A stretch of 64,000 nucleotides of DNA from Acanthacorydalis orientalis (GCA_034766995.1 CM068314.1:32238208-32302207); one strand, 5' to 3'; numbered from the stretch's first letter, positions 1-12,515 are shown. Notes: generated from the letters alone by a model not told the origin. Made by a program: numbers and translations.

Positions 1-176
1 TAAATATATAGCAAATAAAAATAAATTCAATTAAAAAATGATAATCTTTAATCAGGTATAAACAGTAAGTAAGCATTTTAAAAGTTGGTCGTAGAATATT
101 TGTAACAGATTTATAGATTAGCTTGCACATAACATTTATATACAATTTATTTTTTTTTGTTTTCTATAAAATAATA

Positions 177-237
<61 letters not shown>

Positions 238-360
238 ATTACAAATTTTGCACTTCAATAATAAAGAAGAAAATACTTGAATTTTTAGCTAATTTTATGC
301 AAATTTAATTTTATTTCAAATGCTTATGTAATTTTGACTTAATTCATGTTTACACAACCA

Positions 361-365
361 CACAT

Positions 366-431
<66 letters not shown>
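361..431. repeat. compound (CA)n(TA)n microsatellite
   Basis: A short CA run passes directly into a TA run of about 50 bp. The CA-then-TA order on this strand is the polarity seen in the compound arrays of the window. Confidence 0.95.
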
Positions 432-434
<3 letters not shown>

Positions 435-512
435 TGAGGGATTGAGCTTGTGTACCAATTTTTTTATGTAGCATAAATTAACTCCATTAAGTAAAATAGT
501 TCATAATGTTTA

Positions 513-515
<3 letters not shown>

Positions 516-581
<66 letters not shown>
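516..581. repeat. (TA)n microsatellite
   Basis: An uninterrupted TA array of about 66 bp, followed by a short CA-rich tail. Confidence 0.95.
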
Positions 582-592
<11 letters not shown>

Positions 593-1156
593 GCTAGCAA
601 ATATGCAATGATATAGCGTGGAGTTTTATAATCGATAATTTACTATTTGTTCATTATTATAAACCGGACAGTTAACAAACAAAGTATTTGTTTTGCATAA
701 AAACAAAAAAAAATTGTAATTTGTATGTTTTTTACAAGGAGAGAAAAAAGCCCATCTACAGAAGTCAATTAGTTGAATCCACGTTGGTATTGTAGCGAAC
801 ATTAATTTAATTGCGGCCATGCAAACCCACTAACCTCCAGAAAACAATATATAGTATGCACAGAAAATAGCATTAAAGCAGTTTTTTTCTTCGTTTCGTT
901 TAATCATATTTGATTGCGTGCATTTAATTTTAAGTTGCTCTTTGAATAATACATTAAACGCTACGTCAAGCTGGTTTCTTTTATAACAAACTCAGTTCAA
1001 ATTACACCGTGTTTAACTTTTTTTCTCTGTTTGTGTTTTAACACAATCGAATTATCGTGTGCACTTACCATTAAGTTTCGGTAATTGTCAATTATACATA
1101 ACAAAAAAAAATATCATGCACGGAAAAACGCTTATAGATACAAATATACTACATAA

Positions 1157-1188
<32 letters not shown>

Positions 1189-2329
1189 TATTATGTGATA
1201 TCATAATAACAAATGTTGTTCATTATATATTATTTTATTAACTGTTTAAAATCTACTAATTAGGGGTATATTTATGTATATTATAAACGAAAATAGATTT
1301 ACGGTTTGAACATTTTGACTTAATTAATTTTAACATTTTAATTTTCACACACCAGATAAAAAATCTGGTGAATAGTATTCAATCACTGAATATAAATCAT
1401 TTTGATTCGTGTTTATGTGTACTGTAAAAACGTTATCTTCTTGTTCAGAACGTTATAGTTTTAAAGATGATGGTGTTGCTATTGAAGTATGTATAATTAT
1501 CAAAATTATTAATAATCAAAAATTGAAAAATTTTTGTAAGTTAAATGTGTGGCTTGCGCCGAGTTATAGTCCATTTATGAAAGGAACAAATTAAAGTTAG
1601 TATAAATACTGTAACGTCAATAAATTATAGCAATTTTTTATTGTTGAAGTTCCTAATTTTACAATTTCACGAATTTGACAACTGCATTATTTTTTAAATT
1701 GTTAATTTAGCAATTGTGACAGTTTAGAGAAATTGACTATAAAGATGCAACAATTTTGTGTTTTATCTTTCATATACTTTTTATAATGGTTTTGTTTTTT
1801 TTTATAATGAGAGACTTCATTATTCAATTTTTCTCCGCAACATATTTTCATTTAAATATCAATAGTACTATTTAATTATTTTCGTTAAAAATAATGATTT
1901 TATTTTAATTTATCGCGAGGTTTAAATATAATTAAATTGTTTATTATGAAACTAAATTATTTTTATGCAAAAACGTTTGAAAATCTTAGATAGGATAAAG
2001 AAATATTTCATTTTATAATATATTATATGTGTCATTTGTGAAATTAAGAAGTACAAGCTAGAAATATTGATCTTATATTTAAAGCATTATCGTTGATATA
2101 TTAAATACAATAAACAAAATTCAATAAAAATAATTTGTACTGCTGTTGATTTTATTTTTTTTTGAAACATACATTTGACAAATTATTAAAAAGTACCAAT
2201 TTATCGAATTTTGCATGTTAAACAGTAAATGAATAATTTCAGACTTTTCTTTTAATTGTGAAAAGTGTTAACATATATCTGTGATTTGATGCGTTCGTTT
2301 CAGTTTTTATAATTAATTACTTTTTAAAT

Positions 2330-2745
2330 CGTTTGACGCGAAATAACCACAAATTCGTTGGCAGAAATGTGAAACACTGCAAATAAAAAAGAGCTTTCCA
2401 AACACTGAATTATCGCTAACAACATTGATGATACCCGAGGCAACAATGGGTATATTGTTGCTGACTGAGTTATTGCGATGGTGTCGGTAACGGTGGTAGC
2501 GGTGTTGGTGCTATCGCTTGCGGCAATTTCGCCGATTCCCGCCAATCGCGCACCAGTCGCTCTGTACATATCCCCGGGTGACGCCCTCGTGGGGCCCGCA
2601 TATACAAACATAACAGCGACGGTGGGGCGCTGATTAAGATTGTAACCTCGAGCAATGTGTATGCACGACTGAACGCTACGTATAAGTCCGTTACTGGAGA
2701 GAAATACGTAGAGGTTTGAAAGCGACAAGCTGATGCGGCGATTCT
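2330..2745. other. GC-raised island, possible conserved noncoding or exon sequence
   Basis: Base composition rises sharply against the neighbours, with many CpG dinucleotides between about 2460 and 2720. A 134-codon open frame on the minus strand (2324-2728) runs through it. Its length is explained by the scarcity of AT-rich stop codons here, and the translation (Thr/Ala/Ser-rich middle, no recognisable motif) does not identify a family. It could be a regulatory element, an untranslated exon or, less likely, a coding exon. Confidence 0.4.
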
Positions 2746-4143
2746 CTTTTTTTAGATAATTTTATAACACGTTTAAATATCTTCAAAGTTGTGCAACTGT
2801 AGATTGGTTTAGTTTGAGCGCAGTAGAATCATGAGTAACAAAGTGCGTTTGAAATAAGATTTACTTTGAAAATAACGTCATGAACTCTTTTATTGTCTGA
2901 ACAATTAGTATATATATATATATATATATATATGTAATTCGAATTCAACAATTAAGATAATTTATTTTTTTCTTTATAAAAAATGATAAATAGAAAAGAA
3001 ATAAAATAGAAAAGTTTAAGGAGAAGAGAAAAAAGTTACCGTGAAACAAAAGATGGTAGGTTGAATAATACAAAGCACTCTTTAAATTGCTTTGAAAATG
3101 CCTACGAAAAATTAAATCTTAAAGGAAATATATAGAATAAAGAGAAGGTTCTTATAAATATCAGGAAAAAAAGTTAAAAGGATCTAAAAAATATTTTTCT
3201 CTATTTGAATGTATATAAACGAATAATATTAGATAAACGATATAAATGTAATATATTGATGTCTTCGCAACTTACTTTATGATGTTTTTGTGCTATTCTT
3301 GATCAAATTTTTATATAAGATCAATTAATTTTTAATTATATCTGGTAGTTATTGTTTATGACAGTTATTTGATGGTCAAGATTAAGCATATCAGTATTAA
3401 GATTTAATGTTATTAGCTACTCAAATAAACGAGATATAGTGAAAATTAATACATGACAAACATTCATATTGTGCTGTATAGATAAATAGTTTGATATGGT
3501 TACCATTTGAATAGAAGGAAATATTTGATTTGAAAGAAAAAATAAAGCCAAATAAAAAATATTTGCAATAAAGACAACTTAAAATGATGATTGGTAACAA
3601 TTATGATGAAAAATCTTTAAAGTATGTTAATCTAAAATAAAAAAAATTCAAATCTTTGGAATACGCCAATCAAAAAATATTAATACATATATATATATAT
3701 ATATAAACAAAAATAGTTGGACATAAAAACGTATAAATTGAAAGAAATGAGAATGATTAATATTAACAGTAATGCTAGGCGACCCGCCACTGATATTCAC
3801 TTTGAACATAAGATGCAGGGAGTTGTTAGCTGATGTAATTGATATAGTTTGTCGGTTTTGATTGCTACTTTATAAGTATGTAATTAGTCAATTCAATAGG
3901 TTAGGTTAACTGTTTGGCTTCGGGAAACTAACTACACTTCTTCGTATGTAAATATTTGAATTCGAATCGCTATGAAGTTAGTTCTGTGATGCGTAAATGT
4001 GCTTCATGAGAGAGGATTCATTTGAACATTTCAAATTTCACGATTTCTCTGAAAAGAATATATAAATTATATCAATATGTACGAATACTTTATATATACA
4101 TATATATATATTTATATGTGAAGATGTATACTGAAAACTTGCG

Positions 4144-4197
<54 letters not shown>

Positions 4198-4610
4198 ACA
4201 AGAGTGGAAAATAGAACAAATTCTTAAATAATGTAATTTATAAAATTATGTGAGCAAATAAACTGTTTTAATAAACACGCTGAAATAAGATAATGGGCAA
4301 TATTTCATTAAAATGATATGATCTACGATTATATATTTTAATTTTTTTAAAGAGAAGTGTAATATTTGTAAAAAATTCCATTTTGTGGAGAGTTTACGGA
4401 AAAATTAACGCGTTCAGTAGAAAAGTGAAAAAAAAAACATTGATGGATAGTGAATACTTACACTGTTACTAGTCATATAATGGTTTAATCTGCATGTATT
4501 GCAAAATCCACGAATCGTGAATAATGTAACCATTCACTAAAAACGTCCACTTTCTGTTGACGATGTGTACCCACATAAAAATTTCAAGTAATGCTTCTAG
4601 TAAAATGGTC
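2746..4610. other. AT-rich stretch without a recognised gene
   Basis: TA arrays lie at about 2909-2933, 3687-3705 and 4147-4195. A mildly GC-raised patch at about 3770-4030 contains one GGTTAGGTTAAC string that is too short to be a telomeric array. Nothing else is recognisable. Confidence 0.6.
4147..4195. repeat. (TA)n microsatellite
   Basis: A perfect TA array of about 48 bp. Confidence 0.95.
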
Positions 4611-4624
4611 TCTATTAACATTTT

Positions 4625-5215
4625 TCATTGTGAAATATACCCAGGAGGTAACGACAAACTGCTATGACATAAAAGTAAGCCACGATAATGCCGAACGGGG
4701 GATAGAAACCTCAGCCATTGGAGCCACATAAACATGCAACGCAATTTGGCACAAACGCGCAGCGATAATCTGTTCGGTGTGTGGAAAGGAGGTGTCGCCA
4801 CTAGTGCCATAGACAAACGACAGTTCGCCACAAGTGACAAAATCCCGTCGGCCAATAAACGTAAATAAGTAATCAAGGCGCATAACAAATCACAGCTTTG
4901 CACTTTTGCGCGAAACAATTAAATATGTACTACGAGTTCACACCTCGGTGGCTCGTCGGGTCAAGTGAGAGCCAACGGTGCGTGAATAATTGAAGTCCGC
5001 GCGCGCGGCTTTTAGGGCAGTGGCGCCAACATATCCCGCACCAACCAGTAGTGCCAACGTGAACGGCGGCGGCGGATGTAACGGACGCGGTGTGTTCTTT
5101 TATTCAGTAACCACCGCATGTGGTGAGGTTTGCCGAACTAAACGAACGACGAACGTGCGAACGTTTCTCCAGTTGTCACTGCCAACCTTAAACGGGCTTA
5201 TTTTTTAATGATCTT
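4625..5215. other. GC/CpG-raised island, candidate regulatory region
   Basis: About 590 bases with raised GC and many CpGs, including a CGCGCGCG run near 5000. Overlapping open frames occur on both strands (minus 4625-4918, plus 4990-5208), which is what reduced stop-codon density produces and does not favour either frame. The plus-strand frame opens with TTG, not ATG. It could be a promoter with a 5' untranslated exon, or a conserved noncoding element. Confidence 0.4.
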
Positions 5216-5716
5216 GCGTTGGTACTACGTTGATAAAATACGATAGACGTTAATGTTCGACAGTATTTTTTTGTACCACTCTTTATATTGTTTTACTTCT
5301 ATTATTTTATATACTTCTAAACGGGTTGTAACTTTTTGCTCACATATACATTTGTGCATTTCTCATTGAGATGCAAGGTTTTTAATTTTCATAATAACAA
5401 ACATATTCGCAAATAAAATCGTAAAAAGTGATATATTAGTTTTATAATTGGTTGTATGTATTAATCTTAATGAAAAATAAATTGTAAATGAAAATAATGA
5501 AGAAAAATCCTTCTATCTGTAAATAATCTAAAAGTAGTAAAAATGTACACTTCGAATCCTTGTTAAAATAAACTTTCATCTAATATTAAAAGTAATTTTC
5601 ATAATGAAACACGGTTTACTTTTACATTTTAATATATATAATTCATCACATTTATTTCCAATTATTGTACATAATAGTTATTTTAGTCTATATTTTTATC
5701 AGTTTAATTTATTTTA
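5216..5716. other. AT-rich gap, nothing recognised
   Basis: Plain AT-rich sequence between the GC-raised island and the piggyBac-like element. No gene or repeat structure is seen. Confidence 0.6.
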
Positions 5717-5720
5717 TTAA

Positions 5721-6224
5721 CCCTTTGACTGCGGCGAACTCCAACTCAGAGCCATCAATATGTATGTCAGTGGGACTGGGTGGGGTGGTGCACATTTCCT
5801 GCAGTATTGCTGACGGCGTAAGCGCGCAAGATGATCATTTAAAATTTCTTTTGTGACAAGGAAAGGGAAATCTTCAAAAGAGAATTTCCGTCTTGGTTGG
5901 CAAACCTCCAGAACACACTATATTACTTAAAAAAATATTAAATGAATAAAATGAAAAAAAAACTTACTGCAGATTTAAGCAGATAAACACTTACAAACTA
6001 ATAAATACTTGACAATATAATAAATATGCACACAATAAGTCACAATGCGATTACAGTGCTTGCACAATTGAGACTGAAAAATGCTTTGTAATCAAAAATT
6101 TTATTGGCCGTAAATGTACCCCTTTCGTATATATTTGTAAATATGACAGATCGTAAATATACGTCTTTCGTACATATCGATGAATATGACAGGGCGTATA
6201 TATACGCTGTTAGCAGTCAAAGGG
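5721..6224. mobile_element. piggyBac-like nonautonomous element (MITE)
   Basis: A 504-bp element bounded by TTAA on both sides (5717-5720 and 6225-6228). It has perfect 12-bp terminal inverted repeats, CCCTTTGACTGC at the left end and its complement at the right. The TTAA target and CCC-starting termini are the hallmark of the piggyBac superfamily. The right subterminal region holds two diverged 43-bp direct repeats (6109-6151 and 6152-6194), each containing CGTAAAT and TTTCGTA motifs, followed by a partial third unit at 6195. It contains no transposase frame, so it would depend on a relative for mobility. Confidence 0.85.
6109..6194. repeat. two 43-bp subterminal direct repeats of the piggyBac-like element
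   Basis: Units begin with CGTAAAT at 6109 and 6152, and a partial unit starts CGTATAT at 6195. Each carries TTTCGTA and a GAATATGACAG or AAATATGACAG core. Subterminal repeats of this kind are commonly transposase-binding sites; that role is inferred here. Confidence 0.75.
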
Positions 6225-6228
6225 TTAA

Positions 6229-6899
6229 GAAGGAACTGAAGAATATTTTATTGATGAAATAAATAAATGTATATATATATATATGATTGTATAAAATAAA
6301 AAAATATATATTCCGTAATAATTTACTTCCTACATATAATAAAATTGTTTTTCAAATGTTCAACAATTTTTTTAAAGTACGCAGCAGAAAAGACAACTTT
6401 CAAAACAAATAGCCACATGCTTATGTTCTTATCTCTTATACATTTATTTAACACATTCCCAAATACCCATTTTTGTTTCGTTCGTTTTCATTTGTTATAT
6501 TACTACTTTAAAAGTAATTATTAAAAGTTAATTTTATAAGCGATTGCCACTTTTATTCGAATTAAATTTAATTTTAAAATAAAAAATCTAACGGAAATTT
6601 TAATTTCACTTATCAATTATATATTTACATGTATAGTAGTTAAAATATTAACTTGATAATAAAATGTAGTGATCACAAAAACAAAAATAAAAAAAAATTA
6701 TTCATAATATTATAGTTGCATTACAAAAATGAAGAGTTAATGCCCAATATTCTGTCAAATTCTTAATTATTATTCAATAATTAGTTTAAATATGTGATTC
6801 AATAATGAGTCCAAATATAAATATGAAAAGAATTTTTATATGAAGATAACATCATTTTCGAACAATTTTCTTCTCTCTCTTCCTCTCCCTTCCTCTCTC

Positions 6900-6945
<46 letters not shown>

Positions 6946-7076
6946 TATTATTTTTCTTTTGATTGAATGAAGACTAGTCGTATTTTGAAATATATAATCA
7001 AATGGTATCTGCAATAAATTTGATTAAATTTTTTACAGTACTATTAAATTACATAATCAATAAATGTTTATTTAAG

Positions 7077-7108
<32 letters not shown>

Positions 7109-7459
7109 CACATACATACACACAGACACTCATACAGACTCATACAGATAAGGTACACAACATAGTGACTGAATAAATACGAACTCAAACCCATCTATCG
7201 GCTCGTGACGGCAAGCACAAGATTAGTCGTGTATCTGTCATCCTAAATGCGGATTTATTTTCCCTATATTAGATTACATAAACCCGTAGAAGCAACGGGA
7301 GTCGAGAGAAGTAGAAGATACAGTCAGTATGGTGGTTTCCATAACGTACGATTTTGGTTCAGTGGCGATGCTGTCTTATCGGATATATGAGCGAATCGAA
7401 GGATAATACATGGACGAGGAAATATATTGTCAAACATATGTTTCTGAATTTTATTAAAT

Positions 7460-7530
<71 letters not shown>

Positions 7531-8849
7531 TGAGGTTCAATTATATGCAAGAGGTGTGTTTAAATTGTATGAATAATATTGAAATTGTTGGCACATCAAC
7601 TATTCAACGAATGTTTGTAAAACTTTACAAAACAAATAGAATTTATTGTTTGTGATGTATCTAAATAAATTATAGATGTTTTATCATTATCCAGTTTGAT
7701 TTTGTTGACAATTCTTTGTTTTGACTTATATTTTTTATAATAATTGCGTTTTTTTTTATTTCATTTAATGGACCCTATTTGTACGTCCTAAAAAAGTAAA
7801 TAATTACACACAAAATTAAAAAATAATAATAAAACACAATTTTTTAATATTAAATTTCGTTATATGAATATGCAATGTTTATATTTGTTAATATTATTTA
7901 TTTTCAAGTTGTTACTTTTGTTAAAATATTGGTATCTTTTTTTAAAAAAAATAAAGCCAGTATTTAAGAAAAAACCTTTCGGTAACGTTTTAAAAGATGA
8001 GATTTTTGTAAGTGTATGTGCTATTGATTATTAGTTTGTTTAAATGTAACATCGAGATTTTGACATGCCATCTTTCATTAGAAAAAGTGATTATCTGATT
8101 CGTTCATATTATTAGAACGTATTGAAAATTTAAAATTGTAGATAAATCAAAGTAAATAAAGATTTTTGTATATTTGTTTGAATTTTAAGAATTTTGCTGT
8201 TTCACTTTGCTGTAAAAAATAATAATATATTTTGTTATTTTCTTAAAAAATCTGCAATATAAATCTTTTTCAATATGGGTGTATCTGAAAGATAGTATCA
8301 GAAATAGCGAATAACTTGTATATCAAAATAAATATTACTTTCATATTAAATAGTGTTTATTTTTATATCAAATAAATACAATTATTTTGATTATAATAAA
8401 TAGTAGAGACATTATTTTTCGATCAGGTTTCAATTTACTGTTATTCGCACAATAACATGAAATCTACAAATATTTTGAAAATGTTTTTGAATTAATTTCT
8501 GTACAAATGATATACATACTTTTTATAGTTTCAAGTTTCAGTAATATATTTTAATAGATTATATCCAGTATGTGACCGTAAATCAGATCCTGTCTAGATA
8601 TTGGAATTTATACTCAATTTTGTATATATACATATATATATAATTTTAATTATAGATTAGTAAGTTGTATAAGAAATATAAAATTTTTATTAAAAACATT
8701 TTATTTTTGAAATTCAGTTTTGTATCAAACAATGAAACAAATACTAAATATCTTTTATTATAAACATTAAAAATAACTACGGTTTATTCGGATAATATTA
8801 AAAAATTTTATAATTAAAAAATATCAGACATTCCCATACGCATTATGTA
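6229..8849. other. AT-rich stretch with TA arrays
   Basis: There are no recognised genes. Arrays lie at about 6903-6942 (after a CT-rich tract), 7079-7106 and 7463-7525. A patch at about 7190-7420 is less AT-rich and could be a conserved noncoding element, but no motif identifies it. Confidence 0.6.
7463..7525. repeat. (TA)n microsatellite
   Basis: An uninterrupted TA array of about 62 bp. Confidence 0.95.
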
Positions 8850-8942
8850 TCCCCAGTGGCGCAATTGGTTAGCGCACGGTACTTATATGACAATAATTCG
8901 TGAGCTATGCCGGGGTTGTGAGTTCGAGCCTCACCTGGGGAA
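8850..8942 (+). tRNA. tRNA-Ile (anticodon TAT) with a 19-nt intron
   Basis: The cloverleaf folds completely. The acceptor stem TCCCCAG (8850-8856) pairs with CTGGGGA (8935-8941), with discriminator A at 8942. The D arm is GCGC, loop AATTGGTTA, GCGC. The anticodon stem CGGTA pairs with TGCCG, including one G-T pair. The loop is CTTATA plus A, with anticodon TAT at 8884-8886. The variable loop is GGGTT, and the T arm is GTGAG, TTCGAGC, CTCAC. A 19-nt insert at 8888-8906 sits just 3' of position 37, where nuclear tRNA introns are placed. tRNA-Ile(UAU) is a known intron-bearing isoacceptor in animals. Internal A and B boxes are intact, so the gene looks functional. It would be transcribed by RNA polymerase III and spliced by the tRNA endonuclease. 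The flanks are AT-rich and contain no neighbouring tRNA. Confidence 0.95.
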
Positions 8943-9049
8943 CTATTTTAATAGTTTGCAAAAATATTTGTTTAAAAAGATACTTCTGTCAAAAATATAC
9001 TTCAAAATATAATGATATGAAATTTATATGCGAAGTATATTTCAAATCG

Positions 9050-9093
<44 letters not shown>

Positions 9094-9943
9094 TTAATGT
9101 TTCATCTCTCTGTCTTTCTCTCTCTATATATGCATATAATTTATATAAATGTCTCATTTTGGGATTTACAAAAAGTCCTTATAAAATTTAGTATTATTTA
9201 AATTTAGTTTTAATTAAAATAATACTTTATTTTTTTAACGTATCAAAACAATTAGATATTGTTCTGGAAATCCTCTTTCTATAGGATCAGCAAAAATTTA
9301 CTTTCTGACGATCCTACAGGAAAAAGATATCTAGGATAACATATCAACAGAACCACAGTTACAAAATATCACAATTATAATTTGAACAATTAAAAATTCA
9401 TATTAATTTCCACTCTGAATATAAGTCGTGACTTGAATATATTACCATCGAAATCACAAATTTCAATTCGGTAAATTGTTTAATAAATAGTCTTTATATA
9501 ATAATCATTATTTTATTTAAATATTCAAAAAGAATGTAATAAGATATAGCGTTTAATGGATATGTTATTTTTATGACTCAATTTGTTATTTAACTGGAGA
9601 ACTGCTTAAGAAGAAATGAAATATTTGGAGTAATTTTATTAATTGATTATAAAATCTAATGAGTTTAAAAATTAATAATTGATATACATAGAAATAACTC
9701 ATCATTTTAGTATTAACTGTTATTTTATTTTAAATTTCTAATAACTACTTAATAATTTAAAATATATACATGCATACTGTCCTGATCATCACTTGAATAT
9801 TTATGTTTGTATTATTTTCAGTTCTTGATTAATTCTTGAGTAGCTTTTCGATAAGTATGTGCATACATGTTCATATATACATAAACACAACAAAACAATA
9901 TACATACACACATACATATATACATACATATATACATACATAT

Positions 9944-10009
<66 letters not shown>

Positions 10010-10130
10010 ATAGATAACTTTATTCACAAAATTATTAAGTATTTTTATACATTACGATTATAATAATTACATTTTTTTAAGTTGTGTAACATATTTCTTA
10101 ATTTTATTATATTTTTTAAGTAAAACAAAC
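8943..10130. other. AT-rich stretch with TA and CATA arrays
   Basis: A TA array at about 9053-9089 follows the tRNA gene, and a compound ATAC/TA array is at 9899-10004. No gene is seen. Confidence 0.6.
9899..10004. repeat. compound (ATAC/ATAT)n(TA)n array
   Basis: Interspersed TACATACATATA units give way to a pure TA run of about 45 bp, ending in a short TAGA run. Confidence 0.9.
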
Positions 10131-10136
10131 AAGTTA

Positions 10137-10181
10137 ACAAAAATTAAAGAACTTATACTACATAAGTTCTTTAATTTTTGT
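10137..10181. repeat. perfect 20-bp-arm hairpin
   Basis: Arm ACAAAAATTAAAGAACTTAT (10137-10156), loop ACTAC (10157-10161), then the exact complement at 10162-10181. It overlaps the 3' end of the LINE-like open frame on the minus strand, so it may be a 3' structure of that element or a separate tiny inverted repeat. Confidence 0.9.
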
Positions 10182-10419
10182 ATCTGTTCTTTTGTACTGT
10201 TTCTATAGCTGCTGATATTTCTTTGTATCGTTGTATAATTTTTTTTTGGAAATTTCTATGTTGTGGACATTCTCTTAGTATGTGATGTAATACACCTTCT
10301 CCAGCTAAGAAATATAGCTGATATTTTTTGGGTCTTATTTTATACATTCTTCCATTTATGCGAATGTTAGTCTTTACTAGCCTACCAGTCTTATACCGTC
10401 TACGGTTGTAATGAAACAT
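10171..10419 (-). pseudogene. possible C-terminal fragment of a non-LTR retrotransposon reverse transcriptase
   Basis: An 82-codon frame in which residues near 45-60 read EGVLHHILRECPQH. That resembles the His/Cys motif (…H-x-L-x-x-CP…) at the C-terminus of LINE-type (jockey/R1/I-like) ORF2 proteins. The preceding segment is rich in Arg, Lys and Tyr (KIRPKKYQLYF), and the expected upstream CxxC pair is missing. The frame has no catalytic reverse-transcriptase motifs and is bounded upstream by a TA array, so at most this is a 5'-truncated, decayed tail. It could also be a chance frame. Confidence 0.4.
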
Positions 10420-10440
10420 TTATTGATTTTTTCTGATTGT

Positions 10441-10442
<2 letters not shown>

Positions 10443-10503
<61 letters not shown>
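10443..10503. repeat. (TA)n microsatellite
   Basis: A TA array of about 60 bp on the upstream side of the LINE-like remnant. Confidence 0.95.
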
Positions 10504-10509
<6 letters not shown>

Positions 10510-10790
10510 GTAATCATCTTGAGAACTGTGTTTATTTTATCATTATATTCTAGAAAATTTGCGTTGGATTTTACTATTGAGAAGTGAGTAACTGAAACCA
10601 ATAAATATTCAAATACAGAACCAGGGAAATATTTCCTTACGAAATATTGTTTATGAATAGAATTTATTTGATGATTATTTTATTATTTAAATTTCCGTAG
10701 GAACGTTTAAAATAAATAAATTTTTAAAAGGGAACCGATTTAATTTTCTTTATATATTCAAGTAATTTTTTCATTTTTATTTTTAGACGC

Positions 10791-10803
10791 ACATATACAT
10801 ACA

Positions 10804-10872
<69 letters not shown>
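10791..10872. repeat. compound (CATA)n(TA)n array
   Basis: About nine CATA units are followed by a pure TA run, ending 46 bases before a hAT-type terminus. Confidence 0.95.
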
Positions 10873-10875
<3 letters not shown>

Positions 10876-10918
10876 CATATATGTTCATACGTATCTACAT
10901 ATACAGAAATGTATACTA

Positions 10919-11251
10919 CAGGGGTGGGTAACTTCTTCGATAATAAGAGCCATATATAATAGTTTTCATATATTTTTGAATGTTTAAGAGTCACTGAAAT
11001 AATATTTTAAAATTGTATTTATAAATAATAAAAAATACAACGATATAGTTGTCTTACTCACCAATGCAGAATATGTTTCATCTCTACTCGTTGAAAAAGT
11101 TTATTGAATTTTGCAGTTAATAGTTTAAAATCTGGTTATAAATTACTACTGTAGATTATTAAATAGAAGTTTAGGAAAATGGCAATAAAATCTAATATTG
11201 TCTCGGGAGACGCACAGAGTAGCTTTGAGAGCCGTATTTTTTCCACCGTTG
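10919..11251. mobile_element. hAT-type MITE, diverged
   Basis: The left end CAGGGGTGGGTAACTTCTTC is close to the canonical hAT terminus (CAGGGGTGGGC...), followed inward by GAGCC. The right end, read inward on the minus strand, is CAACGGTGGAAAAAATACGG, then CTC. Flanking 8-mers GTATACTA (10911-10918) and GTATAATA (11252-11259) differ at one base, as expected for an old 8-bp target duplication. Length is 333 bp and there is no transposase frame, so it is nonautonomous. Confidence 0.75.
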
Positions 11252-11259
11252 GTATAATA

Positions 11260-11600
11260 TTTTTAATGAAACAGTTAATAAATATAACTTTTATATTGTT
11301 TGAGTACATTGGTTTTTTTTTGTGCATGTTTTAACAAATTTTAGTAAGGATGTGGGAATAAAGGGATGAAGATCGATATTTTAATATTTTCTTTAGTTCC
11401 GTTATGAATATGGAATAATCTTTTCTAAACTAACTTTTTATTTATTTACTTTTTATTTTCACCATGACGTTTAAAATATATTTGTATGTTTACAGCTGTT
11501 TATTAATACTCGTAGTTATATATCTTTGAAGTTCTATATTGATTTATAATAGTACTCTTGATGTAATCATATAAAAATTGATAAATTATATTTTAAAGTA

Positions 11601-11660
<60 letters not shown>

Positions 11661-12515
11661 ATGCTTCCTTGTTGTTTCTATTTTCTCTATGATTAGTATT
11701 CAAACACAATTCGAAAATCGTACAGTTTGAGTGACACAGCTATATAATATAGACATGCACCGTGTACTGAAATGTGTGTAGATCAGTTGATTTGTAAAGT
11801 AGCGCAGGGCTTGAGCGTATCACATCGTTACTTTTGGGATTTGTCGTCCAGCATTGCGACGTCGGCGAATCTCCCAAACTAGGCCAAACAATTCTCGCGT
11901 ACAGAAACTTCCACGCCATATCTTTATGATTCGTTTGAACGACTGTGGTTTAAGAATTGAATGTTGGACGTTATGTCCTACTGTAATAGACGTGTTAAGT
12001 GCTTCTATTTTAATAGTTAATCGTAATGTATTTAAGTTTGCAGTCTGATTGATTTTGTAGCGGAATTTGCCGATATTGTTTCGTGTTAATAACGAACGTA
12101 GAGATTTGCCATGCATATATGTATGAAATAACATTCAAATTATATGTTTTGCCTATTATGTGTGGGTGTTTCTGTGTTACTCTAATGCGAATTGTCAATT
12201 ACATTCTAGTGGAATCAAGTATATACACGTTTCCAGAAAATAATGCAAATTTATTATTAATACTGACGAAAATCTATTGAAAATGGCATTAATACTTCAA
12301 AGATTAAATATATTCTTATAATTTTTTTTAAATATCTATTTTCTATATTTTTTTCCTATTATAAATTGTTCGAAGAACGTACATTTTTAATGGTATTTTT
12401 TAAATTAATAATTTTAATATTACTACACATAATACATATTTGTGTTTTACTTTTGAAATTCAAATAAAAACTAGTGATTTTTCATTTAATAAAATTATAT
12501 ATATATATACATACA
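11260..12515. other. AT-rich stretch with one less AT-rich island at 11815-12080
   Basis: A TA array spans about 11605-11657. The island at 11815-12080 has open frames on both strands (minus 11820-12134, plus 11854-12048). Neither translation shows a recognisable domain. It may be a conserved noncoding element or an untranslated exon. Confidence 0.45.

Larger units (their letters stand above)
1..2323. other. AT-rich intergenic/intronic stretch with TA arrays
   Basis: I see no gene here. The stretch holds dinucleotide arrays at about 184-233 (TA), 361-431 (CA then TA), 516-581 (TA) and 1159-1179 (TA), in otherwise unique AT-rich sequence. Short open frames in this interval are TA read-through or lack protein-like composition. 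Confidence 0.7.

Noticed and set aside
2324..2728. 134-codon minus-strand frame
   Set aside because: It sits in a GC-raised block where stops are rare, has no recognisable domain or splice evidence, and a competing frame overlaps it.
3897..3908. Telomere-type TTAGG repeat
   Set aside because: Only about two units (GGTTAGGTTAA) are present, which is far too few for telomeric sequence.
11820..12134. 104-codon minus-strand frame, partly opposite a plus-strand frame
   Set aside because: Frames on both strands through the same GC-raised patch indicate low stop density, and no domain is recognised.
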